From: Actinobacteria bacterium Ga0077560
Lineage (GTDB): Bacteria; Actinomycetota; Thermoleophilia; Miltoncostaeales; Miltoncostaeaceae
Direction: 5' to 3'
Length of the DNA stretch: 32,152 nucleotides
NCBI GenBank assembly: GCA_001464275.1
Contig: LNFL01000076.1
Location: 1 to 32,152, forward strand
Position numbers and translations under genes: made by a program. The notes under the pieces are model-generated. The model was not told the DNA's origin, did no database searches, and saw nothing but the letters and a program-made list of their open reading frames with translations. The stretch's first letter is position 1; each line of letters starts with the position of its first letter. This document shows, in pieces, positions 32,044 to 32,152 of this stretch.

Positions 32044-32152
32044 CCCTTCGGCCCCGCACGCCCGCAGTTCCCGATGGCGAACGGGCGGGTCGCAAGGCCG
32101 CCGAGCTGGGCCCGGGACGGCGCGTCAGCGGCTGGTCGTGCGGTAGGTCTCC

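Larger units (their letters stand above)
7253..32152. mobile_element. Integrative conjugative element at tRNA-Lys (right end not reached)
   Basis: The interval carries an integrase beside a tRNA, a full set of type IV secretion genes, a coupling protein, a MOBF relaxase, a VirB1/CwlT-like wall hydrolase, a ParA partition pair and cargo genes. Regulatory motifs are shared among its operons. All of this starts sharply after tRNA-Lys, while the left side is housekeeping chromosome. The presence of relaxase, T4SS and VirD4 makes it conjugative rather than merely mobilisable. No replication initiator was recognised, but the element may continue beyond the window. Confidence 0.9.

Noticed and set aside
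31954-32152. attR at the right edge
   Set aside because: No copy of the tRNA-Lys 3' end is present, so the element must continue beyond the window.
7253-32152. CRISPR array or insertion sequence within the element
   Set aside because: No spaced direct repeats of 25-37 bp and no transposase motifs were seen; the only tandem repeats are the octamers.

Overview
The window is very GC-rich, with dense genes, many GTG starts and many ATGA stop/start overlaps. This fits a high-GC actinomycete. The exported Ig-like proteins and transfer-gene types suggest Thermoleophilia/Solirubrobacterales-like relatives, but that taxon is an inference. Positions 1-7252 look like ordinary chromosome. They hold a KhtTU-like K+/H+ antiporter pair (the regulator is cut by the left edge), a membrane GGDEF-EAL protein, pyrD, a pterin-4a-carbinolamine dehydratase, two multi-pass membrane proteins, a small cytosolic protein and tRNA-Lys(UUU).

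From the 3' end of the tRNA-Lys gene to the right edge is an integrative conjugative element (ICE) of more than 24.8 kb. Its right end is not in the window. A tyrosine integrase sits next to the tRNA. Convergent to it runs a minus-strand transfer operon, in transcription order: VirB2-like pilin candidate, VirB8-like, VirB6-like, SCO6880-type PrgI/VirB4-N-like protein, VirB4-type ATPase, VirD4 coupling protein, and a small excisionase-like HTH protein. Divergent from it are an OmpR-type winged-helix regulator and a 1152-aa MOBF (TrwC/TraI) relaxase-helicase. A second plus-strand operon (21124-27931) encodes a lytic transglycosylase-NlpC/P60 wall hydrolase, a sigma factor with a C-terminal transmembrane segment and exported tail, a secreted subtilisin-like protease, and two secreted beta-sandwich/Ig-like proteins. 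A ParA / small ribbon-helix-helix-like pair follows, preceded by six tandem octamers. The right part carries two divergent genes with HEPN-type R-x4-H motifs (candidate defence cargo) and a second octamer cluster.

The main discovery is a bipartite promoter-like motif, CACTCCG-N14-GTGACCGTTmC. It occurs with exact spacing upstream of the transfer operon, the relaxase and the sigma-factor operon, each time pointing at the genes. Read as an ECF-type promoter (-35 CTCCGRA, N17, -10 CGTT), it suggests that the element's own membrane-tethered sigma factor drives all transfer genes and its own operon. The neighbouring secreted protease and Ig-like proteins would then be candidate surface sensors or release factors. 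This would be an envelope-signal-gated, self-amplifying conjugation switch. The motif and gene order are seen directly; the regulatory link is inference.
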